Assembly (NCBI GenBank): GCA_002431395.1 | Contig: DJEU01000023.1 | Coordinates: forward strand, 25,349 to 74,698 | Source of the DNA: Lachnoclostridium sp. UBA5890 | Lineage (GTDB): Bacteria > Bacillota > Clostridia > Lachnospirales > Lachnospiraceae | Direction: 5' to 3' | Length of the DNA stretch: 49,350 nucleotides | Part shown: positions 18,126 through 26,332 of the stretch, piece by piece | How the letters are laid out: every line of letters starts with the position of its first letter | How positions within the stretch are numbered: the first letter of the stretch is position 1 | Program-made: the position numbers and the translations under genes | The notes under the pieces: generated by a model | Told to the model about the DNA's origin: nothing | Databases searched by the model: none | Seen by the model: the letters and a program-made list of their open reading frames with translations, nothing else

Positions 18126-19343
18126 CTATTTTTCTAATGCTTTTACTGTTTCTTCCAATATCTCAACCGCTTTGTCACATTCTTCTTTTGATACGATGAG
18201 TGGCGGAACCATACGGATAATATGAGCACCAATAGCTGTAATCAAAAGTTTGCGGTCAAGCGCACCATGTTTTACATCAACTCCGCTGATTGTGTCATCG
18301 AACTCAACACCTACTAATAATCCCTGATGTCTGACTTCTTTTACATGCGGAAGTTTTTCCAACTCGGTCGAGAAATAGTCTCCCATCTTCTTTGCATTTC
18401 CCGCAAGATCTCGATCCAGCAATTCATTTACTTCTGCAAGTGCCGCCGCACAACTTACCGGATGTCCTCCAAATGTCGTTCCATGAGACCCTGGTGAAAA
18501 TGCTTTTGCTACTTCTTCGGTTGCACAGATTGCACCAATTGGCATACCGCCGCCAAGTCCTTTGGCCATTGATACAATATCCGGTTTAATTCCATAATTC
18601 ATATAGGACATTACGGCTCCTGTTCTGCACCATCCGGTCTGAACTTCATCAATCAAAAGAAGCATTCCTTTTTCATCGCAAAATTCGCGAAGACCTTTCA
18701 TAAATTCCATTGTTGCCGGATGCACACCGCCTTCCCCCTGTACCGGCTCGATCATAATAGCAATGGTATTTTCTGTACATGCATTTTTAAATGCTTCGAG
18801 ATCATTATATGGAGCATAAGAAAATCCATATGTCATCGGTCCAAAGCCTACCTGACATCCATTTCCCGGCTGTCCTGTTGCTGACATGGCACCAAATGTT
18901 CTTCCATGAAATCCCATTTTTGCTGTTACAATGTGGTACTTATTCGGACCATATTTTTCAATTCCATATTTACGAGCCATCTTAATCATTGCTTCATTTG
19001 CTTCTGTACCGGAATTTTGATAAAAAATCTTATCCATGCCGATTGTCTCGCATACTTTTTCAGCAAGCAATGCCTGCGGAATCGTATATGGATAATTAAA
19101 TGTATGCATAATGTCGTCCACTTGATCTTTCACCGCAGCCACAACTTTTGGGTTACGACTTCCCGCGTTATTAACAGCGATTCCTGCATAAAAATCAAGA
19201 TACGGCGTTCCTTTTTCATCATATAAATACATACCCTCTGCCGTTTCCGCAAGGAAATCAAATCTTTCATACGTCTCAATCATATACTTATTTACTTTGT
19301 CTTTAATGTCCTGTACTGTCAGTCCTGTGTCTTTTAATTTCAT
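18126..19343 (-). CDS. Class III PLP-dependent aminotransferase
   Basis: A 405-aa omega-aminotransferase of the acetylornithine / 4-aminobutyrate type. PLP-site landmarks are S111-GTEAN, FHGRTFGAMSATGQ near 145, the PLP-contacting D232 in LLIDEVQTG, and the Schiff-base lysine K261 in SMAKGLGGGMPIGA. There is no argBCJ neighbour, so arginine biosynthesis is unlikely. With the APC permease and iron alcohol dehydrogenase, a role in converting an imported omega-amino acid or diamine to a semialdehyde is more plausible. AAGGAGG precedes the ATG. The leader holds a strong promoter and a terminator-like hairpin. Confidence 0.9.
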   Translation of the reverse strand: MKLKDTGLTVQDIKDKVNKYMIETYERFDFLAETAEGMYLYDEKGTPYLDFYAGIAVNNAGSRNPKVVAAVKDQVDDIMHTFNYPYTIPQALLAEKVCETIGMDKIFYQNSGTEANEAMIKMARKYGIEKYGPNKYHIVTAKMGFHGRTFGAMSATGQPGNGCQVGFGPMTYGFSYAPYNDLEAFKNACTENTIAIMIEPVQGEGGVHPATMEFMKGLREFCDEKGMLLLIDEVQTGWCRTGAVMSYMNYGIKPDIVSMAKGLGGGMPIGAICATEEVAKAFSPGSHGTTFGGHPVSCAAALAEVNELLDRDLAGNAKKMGDYFSTELEKLPHVKEVRHQGLLVGVEFDDTISGVDVKHGALDRKLLITAIGAHIIRMVPPLIVSKEECDKAVEILEETVKALEK

Positions 19344-19370
19344 GACCTATTCCTCCTTAAAAGCACAAAA

Positions 19371-19402
19371 GCGCCAATGGTTTCTTCTGAACCATTGACG
19401 CC
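19371..19402 (-). terminator. Attenuator-like hairpin in aminotransferase leader
   Basis: On the minus strand GCGTCAATGGTT pairs with AACCATTGGCGC (one G-U pair) around CAGAAGA, then TTTTGTGCTTTT. It lies between the promoter (19434-19462) and the start codon, about 27 bases before the ATG, so it can act as a leader attenuator. Nothing upstream ends here, which argues against a simple gene-end terminator. Confidence 0.6.
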
Positions 19403-19433
19403 TTTGTCAATCTTGTTTTGTTTTGATAAGTAC

Positions 19434-19462
19434 AATATATCACACGTTTCTGTAAATGTCAA
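19434..19462 (-). promoter_or_regulatory. Promoter of aminotransferase cluster
   Basis: A perfect TTGACA (19457-19462) and TATATT (19434-19439) with a 17-base spacer on the minus strand. Confidence 0.8.
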
Positions 19463-19489
19463 GCATTTTTTCGCACTTTTTCAAATTGT

Positions 19490-19509
19490 TTGTCCATTAT
19501 ATTGAACAA
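19490..19509. promoter_or_regulatory. Imperfect inverted repeat, candidate XRE-cupin site
   Basis: TTGTCCA...TTGAACAA reads the same on both strands at 16 of 20 positions and lies about 28 bases upstream of the -35 box of the aminotransferase promoter, right after the XRE-cupin gene. It is a plausible binding site for that regulator. Confidence 0.35.
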
Positions 19510-19535
19510 GTCATAATTTAATCCCATCTTTCCGG

Positions 19536-20087
19536 TTAATAAACAACAAAAAATGAAATAAAACTGATTATGCTAGTGCCTTCATTGGTATACACATGTG
19601 GCTGATCCGATTCAAAACGAAAAAACTGCTCCTTTTCCACAGTATATACTTCCTGCTCCAGATGAATCGTTAATCGTCCCTTGAGCATCGTAATATATTC
19701 TTTGGTGCGTTCTCCATGAGAACCACTTTCGTACACACCACCCGGCTCAATATCGATACGATAAATCTCTACCATCCGATTATCTGTAATAGGAAAACAC
19801 GTCCACACTTTGTATTGACCCGGCACCTTTTTGGTCGGTTCCAGATTTTCCACATCCACCAGATACACATCACTTTGCGGCACCTGTGTTAAGTCCTGTA
19901 AATCCACGCGCAGACCGCTCATAATCTTGCCAAGAACTCCAATGGATGGATTGGCATCTCCTTTTTCAATCGTTGCCAGCATACTCTTGCTGACCCCTGT
20001 CTGTTCTGCCACCACATCCAAACTCATTGCTTTTGCCTTGCGGATTCGCTTCAAGTTAATCGCAATATTATGTGATAAATAATCCAC
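19536..20087 (-). CDS. XRE-family regulator with cupin domain
   Basis: A 183-aa DNA-binding protein starting at GTG 20087, with GGAGG nine bases upstream. Residues about 8-62 form an XRE helix-turn-helix (NLKRIRKAKAMSLDVVAEQTGVSKSMLATIEKG). Residues about 105-180 form a cupin (EPGGVYESGSHGERTKEYITMLKGRLTIHLEQEVYTVEKEQFFRFESDQPHVYTNEG), the sensing part in regulators such as PuuR. It follows the ABC exporter with a 25-base gap, so it may be read from that operon, and directly precedes the aminotransferase promoter, its probable target. Confidence 0.9.
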   Translation of the reverse strand: MDYLSHNIAINLKRIRKAKAMSLDVVAEQTGVSKSMLATIEKGDANPSIGVLGKIMSGLRVDLQDLTQVPQSDVYLVDVENLEPTKKVPGQYKVWTCFPITDNRMVEIYRIDIEPGGVYESGSHGERTKEYITMLKGRLTIHLEQEVYTVEKEQFFRFESDQPHVYTNEGTSIISFISFFVVY

Positions 20088-20112
20088 TTATCGTTTCCTC
20101 CATTTTGCTATA

Positions 20113-21993
20113 TTAATCCAATTCTACCGCGCCGGTATATAATTGGTAATATCTTCCTTTCTCAGCAAGGAGCTGCTCATGTGTTCCACGCTCAATGATC
20201 TCCCCCTGCTCAAGAACCATGATACAATCGGCATTGCGCACGGTAGAAAGGCGGTGTGCGATAACAAATGTCGTACGGTTCTTCATCAATCGCTCCATAC
20301 CGTGGTCAATGTGCATCTCGGTTCTCGTATCGACCGAACTTGTCGCCTCATCGAGCACAAGGATCGGCGCTTTCGACACGGCCGCTCTAGCAATATTTAA
20401 CAGCTGTCTCTGTCCCTGGCTCAGATTGATACCGTCGCCTTCCAACATCGTATCGTATCCATTCTCCAGACGCATGATAAATGAATGTGCGCTGGCGGTC
20501 TTTGCTGCCTGCTCCACTTCCTCGTCCGTCGCATCCGGACGTCCATAGCGTATATTTTCACGAACTGTTCCGGTAAACAAGTGAGTATCCTGCAATACCA
20601 TTGCAATATGGCTTCGCAGACTCTTTCTCGCATAATCTTTGATATCTCTTCCATCGATTGTGATCTTCCCTTCCTGAATATCGTAAAAACGATTCAAAAG
20701 GTTCGTGATCGTCGTTTTTCCGGCACCGGTCGAACCGACAAATGCCACTTTCTGGCCGGCATGTGCATACAGGTTGATGTGCTTCAAGATTACTTTATCC
20801 GGGTTGTAACCAAAGGAAACATCTTCCATGATTACTTCGCCTTTGACATCGTCCATCTCTACAGCATCCGGTTTATCCGCTTCTTCCGGCTCTTCATCCA
20901 TTACCTTGAACACACGCTCGGCACCGGCAAGAGCGGAAAAGATGGTGTTGATCTGCATAGAGATCTCGTTGATCGGACGGCTGAACTGACGGGAGTAGTT
21001 TACAAATACTGTCAATCCACCAAGACTAAGCCGTCCGGCAAGACAGAACAGACCACCGACGCAGGCTGTGATACCATAGCTGACCTGTCCGATATTTCCC
21101 ATGACCGGCCCCATGATACCACCAAAAAACTGAGCCTTGACCTGTTTCTTACGAAGATCATTGTTCAGATTCGTAAATTCTTCCACTGCCTTTTCCTCGT
21201 GGCAGAATACTTTTACTACTTTCTGTCCGGTTACCGTCTCTTCGATGTAACCATTTAATTTACCAAGCGCCGACTGCTGCTGGCGATAATATTTGGAACT
21301 ACGCTTTGCGATCGAACCGCCGGCTTTCAGCATAATCGGTACAAGCAGGATGGTAAGAAGAGCAAGCCATACATTCATATAAAGCATGATACTTACCGTA
21401 CCCACGATGCTGATAAATCCCTGAATAAGCTGGATTACTGTATTGTTGAGCATTTCACCGACAACATCGACATCGTTTGTAAAACGACTCATAATATCTC
21501 CGGTTGCATTGGTGTCAAAGTAGCGCACCGGCAAAGTCTGAATATGATCAAACAAATCTTTACGAAGCGTCTTCAACGCACGCTGCGAAACGCCAATCAT
21601 GATTCGTTGCTGTAAATACATGGAAATCACACCGATTCCATAAATCGCAAGCATCAAAAGGATGCCAAGTCCTAATGTTTTCAAACCTTCATTGATAATG
21701 ACACCGGCATCACCCGCTGCTTTGGATGCCTTGTCATATGTTTCCGTAATTCCATTGATGATTGGCGACAGCATATACGAACCTGCCAATGTCGATAAAC
21801 TGGATATCACTACACACACCAATGCAATGATGACGTGATTCTTATCTTTTCCAAGATAACCAAGAAGACGCTTTATCGTCTGTTTGGTTTCTTTTGGCTT
21901 GCCGCCCATTGCTCTCGCCCGTCTGCCTCCCGGACCTCCTCCGGGTCCTCCCATTGGCGGGCCTCCGGCTGATTTATTTGGCTTTCCACTCAT
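20113..21993 (-). CDS. Heterodimeric ABC exporter, subunit with intact catalytic site
   Basis: A 626-aa half-transporter: a Gly/Pro/Arg-rich cytosolic N-terminus (PPMGGPGGGPGGRRARAMGG), six membrane spans (about 45-330) and a nucleotide-binding domain (about 380-620). Walker A is GSTGAGKTT, the signature LSQGQRQL, Walker B LVLDEATSSVD with the catalytic Glu present, and H-loop AHRLST. With the next gene it should form an asymmetric multidrug-type exporter like BmrCD, LmrCD or TM287/288. Its ATG overlaps the stop of the partner gene (ATGA), a strong sign of coupled, equimolar synthesis. Control by the upstream MarR gene is likely. Confidence 0.92.
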   Translation of the reverse strand: MSGKPNKSAGGPPMGGPGGGPGGRRARAMGGKPKETKQTIKRLLGYLGKDKNHVIIALVCVVISSLSTLAGSYMLSPIINGITETYDKASKAAGDAGVIINEGLKTLGLGILLMLAIYGIGVISMYLQQRIMIGVSQRALKTLRKDLFDHIQTLPVRYFDTNATGDIMSRFTNDVDVVGEMLNNTVIQLIQGFISIVGTVSIMLYMNVWLALLTILLVPIMLKAGGSIAKRSSKYYRQQQSALGKLNGYIEETVTGQKVVKVFCHEEKAVEEFTNLNNDLRKKQVKAQFFGGIMGPVMGNIGQVSYGITACVGGLFCLAGRLSLGGLTVFVNYSRQFSRPINEISMQINTIFSALAGAERVFKVMDEEPEEADKPDAVEMDDVKGEVIMEDVSFGYNPDKVILKHINLYAHAGQKVAFVGSTGAGKTTITNLLNRFYDIQEGKITIDGRDIKDYARKSLRSHIAMVLQDTHLFTGTVRENIRYGRPDATDEEVEQAAKTASAHSFIMRLENGYDTMLEGDGINLSQGQRQLLNIARAAVSKAPILVLDEATSSVDTRTEMHIDHGMERLMKNRTTFVIAHRLSTVRNADCIMVLEQGEIIERGTHEQLLAEKGRYYQLYTGAVELD

Positions 21994-23732
21994 GCTGACA
22001 CCTCCTCATTCTTGTCTTTCTGCGAATAATAGATTTCCTGATAAGCTTCACAGGATTTCATCAATTCCTCATGCGTTCCCTGTCCGACGATCTCGCCCTC
22101 ATCCATCACGATAATCCGGTCTGCATGTTCTACAGACGAAATTCGCTGCGCAATGATCAACTTCGTCGCGTCTTTCAAAGACGTTGAGAAACTCTTTCGA
22201 ATCTCTGCTTCTGTCGCAGTATCTACGGCACTTGTACTATCGTCTAAGATCAAGATTTTCGGCTTTTTCAAAAGAGCTCTGGCGATACAGAGACGCTGTT
22301 TTTGTCCACCGGAAACATTGACACCGCCCTGTCCCAATTCCATGTCATATCCATCGGAAAAACTGCGGACAAAACCGTCTGCCTGTGCATAACGTGCCAT
22401 CTCGTAAACTTCTTCGTCTGTCGCATTTTCGTCTCCCCATCGAAGATTTTCCATAATACTTCCGGAGAACAATGTATTTTTCTGAAGCACCATTGCCACG
22501 CCGTTTCGCAGATGTTCCAGCGAATAATCTTTGACATTGATGCCATCCACAAGCACTTCTCCCTCGTCGACATCGTACAGACGCGGGATCAACTGCACGA
22601 GCGAACTCTTTCCGGACCCTGTCGAACCAATGATTCCAACCACTTCGCCCGGATTGGCTTTGAAAGAAATATTCTTCAATACATTGTTATGATTCTTCTT
22701 ATAATAACGGAATCCGACATTGCGGAATTCAATCGCGCCGTTTTCCACTTCTTTGTCTTTGCATTTTGCTTCGTTGTCATTGAGGTCGATCTCTGTCATA
22801 AGAACCTCTTTGATACGCTTTGAAGAAGCCAATGCACGGGATCCCTGAATCATGATCATTCCAACCATCATCAAAGACATAAGGATCTGTACGATATACG
22901 TCGTAAATGCAGTCAGGTCGCCGACCGGCATATCACCTACGATGATCTGGCGTCCACCGAACCATACCACTGCCATCGTCGTAATGTTCATTGCAAGAGT
23001 CATGATCGGCATCGTCAATATAACGATCTTCATCGCGGACAAACTCTTTTCCTTCAGATCTTCATTGGCTTTGTTAAAAGTTTCTTTTTCAAAGTCATCA
23101 CGAACAAAGGATTTTACCACGCGTGTATTTGTGATGTTTTCCTGAATCCTCGAGTTCAGACTGTCAATTTTTGTCTGCATGATGTTAAATCTTGGAAACG
23201 CTTTTCCGATTACGATAACCAGCGATACGATCAAAATCGGGATTACTACTCCTAGAATAATCGCCAGTCTCGCATTCATCATGATTGCCATAATCAATCC
23301 ACCGATCAGCATACCCGGTGCTCGAAGGAGCATTCGAAGTGCCATCGAAATTACATTCTGCAGGTTCGTAATATCATTCGTCAATCTTGTCACTAACGAA
23401 CCGGTTGAAAATTTTTCGATATTAGCGAAGGAAAACTGCTGCACTTTCGCAAAAATATCTTTTCTCAGATCACCAGCGAAATTTACCGATGCCTTAACAG
23501 CAAAATAGGCACCAAGCACACCGCCGCACATCATACAAAGTGCAAGAAGCACCATGATAATTCCATGTGCTATGATATAACCACTTCCGGCTCCTCCCTT
23601 AATTCCTTCGTTGATGATCAATGACATCATCTTCGGAAGAAGCACTTCTCCGATCACTTCCACGATCATAAAAATCGGTCCTAAAATAAATGCCGACAGA
23701 TAGGGAGTGACATATTTTTTATAAATACCCAT
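21990..23732 (-). CDS. Heterodimeric ABC exporter, subunit with degenerate site
   Basis: A 580-aa half-transporter with six membrane spans (about 12-310) and a nucleotide-binding domain (about 335-570). Walker A is GSTGSGKSS and the signature VSGGQKQR, but Walker B reads LILDDSTSAVD: Asp replaces the catalytic Glu. Also, the H-loop His is replaced by Gln (AQRISS). These two changes define the degenerate ATP site of heterodimeric exporters, in which only one of the two sites hydrolyses quickly. AAAGGAG precedes the ATG. It follows the MarR gene by 14 bases. Confidence 0.92.
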   Translation of the reverse strand: MGIYKKYVTPYLSAFILGPIFMIVEVIGEVLLPKMMSLIINEGIKGGAGSGYIIAHGIIMVLLALCMMCGGVLGAYFAVKASVNFAGDLRKDIFAKVQQFSFANIEKFSTGSLVTRLTNDITNLQNVISMALRMLLRAPGMLIGGLIMAIMMNARLAIILGVVIPILIVSLVIVIGKAFPRFNIMQTKIDSLNSRIQENITNTRVVKSFVRDDFEKETFNKANEDLKEKSLSAMKIVILTMPIMTLAMNITTMAVVWFGGRQIIVGDMPVGDLTAFTTYIVQILMSLMMVGMIMIQGSRALASSKRIKEVLMTEIDLNDNEAKCKDKEVENGAIEFRNVGFRYYKKNHNNVLKNISFKANPGEVVGIIGSTGSGKSSLVQLIPRLYDVDEGEVLVDGINVKDYSLEHLRNGVAMVLQKNTLFSGSIMENLRWGDENATDEEVYEMARYAQADGFVRSFSDGYDMELGQGGVNVSGGQKQRLCIARALLKKPKILILDDSTSAVDTATEAEIRKSFSTSLKDATKLIIAQRISSVEHADRIIVMDEGEIVGQGTHEELMKSCEAYQEIYYSQKDKNEEVSA

Positions 23733-23746
23733 CGTCTTTTCTCCTT

Positions 23747-24220
23747 TTACTCTATATTCTTCGCATTGCGGTACATCTGCCCCAATAGACTTTGAAGCAC
23801 CTCCAACTGCTCTTTGTCAAATCCTTCCAGAAGTTTTGCATCCATCCGTTGAAAGATTTCTTTGCTCTCGTCAACGACGCTGCGTCCTTTTTCCGTCAGT
23901 TCGACGAAACGTACGCGGGAATCCTGTTCCTGCTGGGATTTCTGAATGTATCCGCCTTTTCCCAGTTTTTTCAATGAAACTGCCACCGTCGCTGCCGACA
24001 CTTCCAGTATATTTGCCAGTTCAATCTGCGACGTAACGGGACAATCCGATAACGTCATCAGCATTCTGTGCTGCGCCCTGTGCAACCCGGTTCCTTCCAA
24101 CAGTTTTTCAATCTTGCGTCGATGGATCTGATTAATAAACATAACCAGCTTCACCGGATTTGCCCTCTGAATCACCGTCTCCGTGTCCATACGCATGTGG
24201 CATCTTCCCCTTGGTTCCAC
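23747..24220 (-). CDS. MarR-family transcriptional regulator
   Basis: A 157-aa winged-helix regulator. GTG 24220 has GGGAGG seven bases upstream; an ATG at 24196 is an alternative start. The winged helix spans about 50-120 (HRMLMTLSDCPVTSQIELANILEVSAATVAVSLKKLGKGGYIQKSQQEQDSRVRFVELTEKG), with the DxR wing motif visible in QDSRVRF. It is the first gene of the exporter operon and a perfect palindrome overlaps its transcription start, so autorepression relieved by a drug-like ligand is expected. Confidence 0.92.
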   Translation of the reverse strand: MEPRGRCHMRMDTETVIQRANPVKLVMFINQIHRRKIEKLLEGTGLHRAQHRMLMTLSDCPVTSQIELANILEVSAATVAVSLKKLGKGGYIQKSQQEQDSRVRFVELTEKGRSVVDESKEIFQRMDAKLLEGFDKEQLEVLQSLLGQMYRNAKNIE

Positions 24221-24288
24221 ACATAAGCCTCCCTTCTTTTTTTAACTTGTGTTCTTTGTGATTTTTAATTAGTTTTTTAATGATTTAT

Positions 24289-24305
24289 ATGCTAATCATT
24301 AGCAT
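24289..24305. promoter_or_regulatory. MarR operator palindrome
   Basis: ATGCTAAT-C-ATTAGCAT is a perfect 8+1+8 inverted repeat starting about 10 bases after the -10 box of the MarR-ABC operon, across the expected transcription start. Size and place fit a MarR repressor site. Confidence 0.75.
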
Positions 24306-24314
24306 GTTAATGAT

Positions 24315-24342
24315 ATTATACTCTTTTGAATCCATCTGTCAA
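24315..24342 (-). promoter_or_regulatory. Promoter of MarR-ABC exporter operon
   Basis: A perfect TTGACA (24337-24342) and perfect TATAAT (24315-24320), spacer 16, on the minus strand. A promoter this strong needs a repressor, which agrees with the MarR site next to it. Confidence 0.85.
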
Positions 24343-24413
24343 CAGAAATATTTGAATTTATGATTATTTTAGAATTCTTCTCTCATTTCTTATCTTGTTT
24401 TAAAGTCAGTTTA

Positions 24414-24562
24414 ATTAGAAAAAGGAGCTTTTTCTCTTTCCGTGGGATTTCGGACACCGACGGTGCGCAGAGGGCGTCCTATGCCCTACCGCACCGCTGC
24501 GTGTGTCCGCTAAGTGCAAACGGTCCCGCGGGGAAGAAAGAAAAAGCTCCTTTTCTGTCTAA
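24414..24562. repeat. 149-base nested palindromic element
   Basis: The outer arms, starting TTAG and ending CTAA, share AAAAGGAGCTTTTTCT with its complement (about 22-25 pairs). Inside are CGGACAC / GTGTCCG, GGTGCG / CGCACC and GGGC / GCCC, all nested. No protein is encoded. The outer stem plus TTTTT could end the Nudix transcript, but a simple terminator does not need the 100-base structured interior. A MITE-like insertion or a structured RNA are alternatives. No second copy was found in the window. Confidence 0.6.
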
Positions 24563-24568
24563 ACTCCT

Positions 24569-25075
24569 TTAAAACACCTCTTTAATACTATCATAATGAA
24601 GGAACACGCCCTCTTTTGCAAATGCCTCAATCTCTTCTTTTGTCGCAAGCATAAAGCCATCTGTCTCGGCTTCCTGCGGATGTACATCCTCTTCAGAAAA
24701 TTCTCCGATAAATTTATACACATCTACAAAATAATTATCACCTTCGCCCGGATTTTCACGGTGATAGGTAAACCGGTATCCGCCATCCCAGTCAGACACA
24801 TCTAATCCGGTCTCTTCTTTCACTTCACGAAGAACCGCTTCCTTCGATTCTTCACCTGCCATCGCAGCGCCACCAGACACTTCCCACCAGCCTGGTGCCC
24901 AATTTTTCGTCATGACCCGCTTCGTGATCAAAAATCTTCCGTCTTTATGTGCCACGACACCAAGCACCGTCAAATGGTACTCATCATCCTTTAAGCACCA
25001 GTCATTGCGCTTCATCTGTCTGCCGGTGCGCTGTTTATTTTTGTCATAAATGTCCCAATATTCCACTTTTTCCAT
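24569..25075 (-). CDS. Nudix hydrolase
   Basis: A 168-aa protein starting at 25075 behind GGAGG. The N-terminus EYWDIYDKNKQRTGRQMKRND and the HLTVLGVVAHKDGRFLITKR segment resemble isopentenyl-diphosphate-isomerase-like Nudix proteins. The Nudix box is complete: GAAMAGEESKEAVLREVKEE followed by TGL, i.e. G-x5-E-x7-REVxEExGL, the Mg-binding catalytic loop. It probably hydrolyses a nucleoside diphosphate derivative; the substrate cannot be read. It stands alone between the palindromic element and the divergent FIST gene. Confidence 0.88.
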   Translation of the reverse strand: MEKVEYWDIYDKNKQRTGRQMKRNDWCLKDDEYHLTVLGVVAHKDGRFLITKRVMTKNWAPGWWEVSGGAAMAGEESKEAVLREVKEETGLDVSDWDGGYRFTYHRENPGEGDNYFVDVYKFIGEFSEEDVHPQEAETDGFMLATKEEIEAFAKEGVFLHYDSIKEVF

Positions 25076-25159
25076 TGTCTCTTTTCCTCCATCATCGTCA
25101 TTATGCTCCAGCAATGATTATATCGCAACTTTTTCTTTCATGCAATTACTTTTTTCCCC

Positions 25160-25188
25160 TTGATTCCTGCCGCGTTTTGATTTATTAT
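25160..25188 (+). promoter_or_regulatory. Promoter of FIST-MCP genes
   Basis: TTGATT (25160-25165) and TATTAT (25183-25188), spacer 17. No sigma-D (flagellar) promoter pattern was seen in front of this chemosensory pair. Confidence 0.5.
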
Positions 25189-25205
25189 AGTAATATGAAA
25201 TTAAA

Positions 25206-25221
25206 GTAACGTTTTCGTTAC
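25206..25221. promoter_or_regulatory. Inverted repeat in FIST leader
   Basis: GTAACG-TTTT-CGTTAC, a perfect 6+4+6 inverted repeat between promoter and start codon of the FIST gene. It could be an operator or a small leader hairpin. Confidence 0.4.
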
Positions 25222-25250
25222 GATTGCGTAAAATTGAAGGAGGTTTACTC

Positions 25251-26303
25251 ATGAATTTACAGTATCATTATGACACCTCGGGGAATTTGACAAAAGTTAC
25301 AGAAAACATTTCACAGCCAGATGCATTGATTCTTCTGACGACAGCAGAATTACTGGAATCCCATGTTGTAGAATTAGAGAAAGCTTTTCCGGGAATTCCT
25401 AGCATCGGCGGTATTGCAATGAGTTATGGTGGTACTCAAACGATTGAAAACGGTGTAACCGTGATTTCTCTGCATGGAACGGATTGTGCAGCAGATGTAC
25501 TGGAACAATTATCCACGATGCCGGTAAAATATATCAGCCGTTTAAAAAAAGCCATGGAAAAGACAAATGCTGCTCCCGGAAATTCCGCCTGCTTTGACAT
25601 TTGTTCCGGTCATGACGGAAAATTGGTAACCACTCTCAATATGGTGCTGGATGCCCAAAAGATTCCGCTGATTGGGGGAACCGTCGATGGGGGAAAAGTT
25701 GCCGTCAACGGAAAAATCTACGAAGATGCCTGCGGCTTTTTGATTCTTCGCAATAAAACCGGTAAGATCTGTGCCTACAAAGAGAATCTGTACACTGCAA
25801 CCGGTGATCAGTTTCTTGCCACAAAAACTGATCCGAACAGCAATCTTCTGATTGAAGTAGACGGAAACCCGGCAGAAAATTTCTACCGCGACATTTTACA
25901 TATCTCAAAAGAAGAAGTTGCTACCCAGACATTTAAAAATCCACTTGGACGTGTTTATGGTAGTGAAACGTACCTGATTTCGATCAAAGACATCAAAAAC
26001 AACGCATTGGAATGCTACAAGCAGGTAAATAACCTTGACATCCTTACTTTGATGGAGATTGGAGATTATAACCAGATTATTTCGGATACCTTACAGAAAA
26101 TGAAAAAAGATTTGACGGATATCAAAGGAATTCTTTCCGTAAACTGCCTGTTCCGCTATCTTTTCTTTAAAGAGGAGCATTATCTGGACAAGTATCTGAC
26201 AAAAATGAACTCTACGGCAGACCATGCTGGTATCGTCGGACTTGGAGAACATTATAAAAAACAACATGTGAACCAAACAATGTGTTGCATTACCTTTGAT
26301 TAA
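25251..26303 (+). CDS. FIST-domain sensory protein
   Basis: A 350-aa soluble protein starting at 25251 behind AAGGAGG. It has the FIST N domain (about 1-175, with PSIGGIAMSYGG and IPLIGGTVDGG) and FIST C domain (about 185-345, with LIEVDGNPAENFYRD and GIVGLGEHY). FIST domains are ligand-binding sensors, proposed to bind small molecules such as amino acids, and in other bacteria are often fused to chemoreceptor or kinase outputs. Here the sensor is separate and the next gene, 30 bases on, is a membrane-free chemoreceptor signalling domain. The two are probably one split cytosolic receptor. Confidence 0.88.
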   Translation: MNLQYHYDTSGNLTKVTENISQPDALILLTTAELLESHVVELEKAFPGIPSIGGIAMSYGGTQTIENGVTVISLHGTDCAADVLEQLSTMPVKYISRLKKAMEKTNAAPGNSACFDICSGHDGKLVTTLNMVLDAQKIPLIGGTVDGGKVAVNGKIYEDACGFLILRNKTGKICAYKENLYTATGDQFLATKTDPNSNLLIEVDGNPAENFYRDILHISKEEVATQTFKNPLGRVYGSETYLISIKDIKNNALECYKQVNNLDILTLMEIGDYNQIISDTLQKMKKDLTDIKGILSVNCLFRYLFFKEEHYLDKYLTKMNSTADHAGIVGLGEHYKKQHVNQTMCCITFD

Positions 26304-26332
26304 CACATTTATTCACTAGAATGGAGGACATT

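Noticed and set aside
18126..19343. Aminotransferase as ArgD of arginine biosynthesis
   Set aside because: No arginine biosynthesis genes are adjacent, and the neighbours are a permease, an alcohol dehydrogenase and an XRE-cupin regulator, which fit utilisation of an imported compound better.
24414..24562. Nested palindrome as a plain intrinsic terminator
   Set aside because: The outer stem and T run could terminate the Nudix transcript, but the additional nested stems and size are not explained by that role alone.
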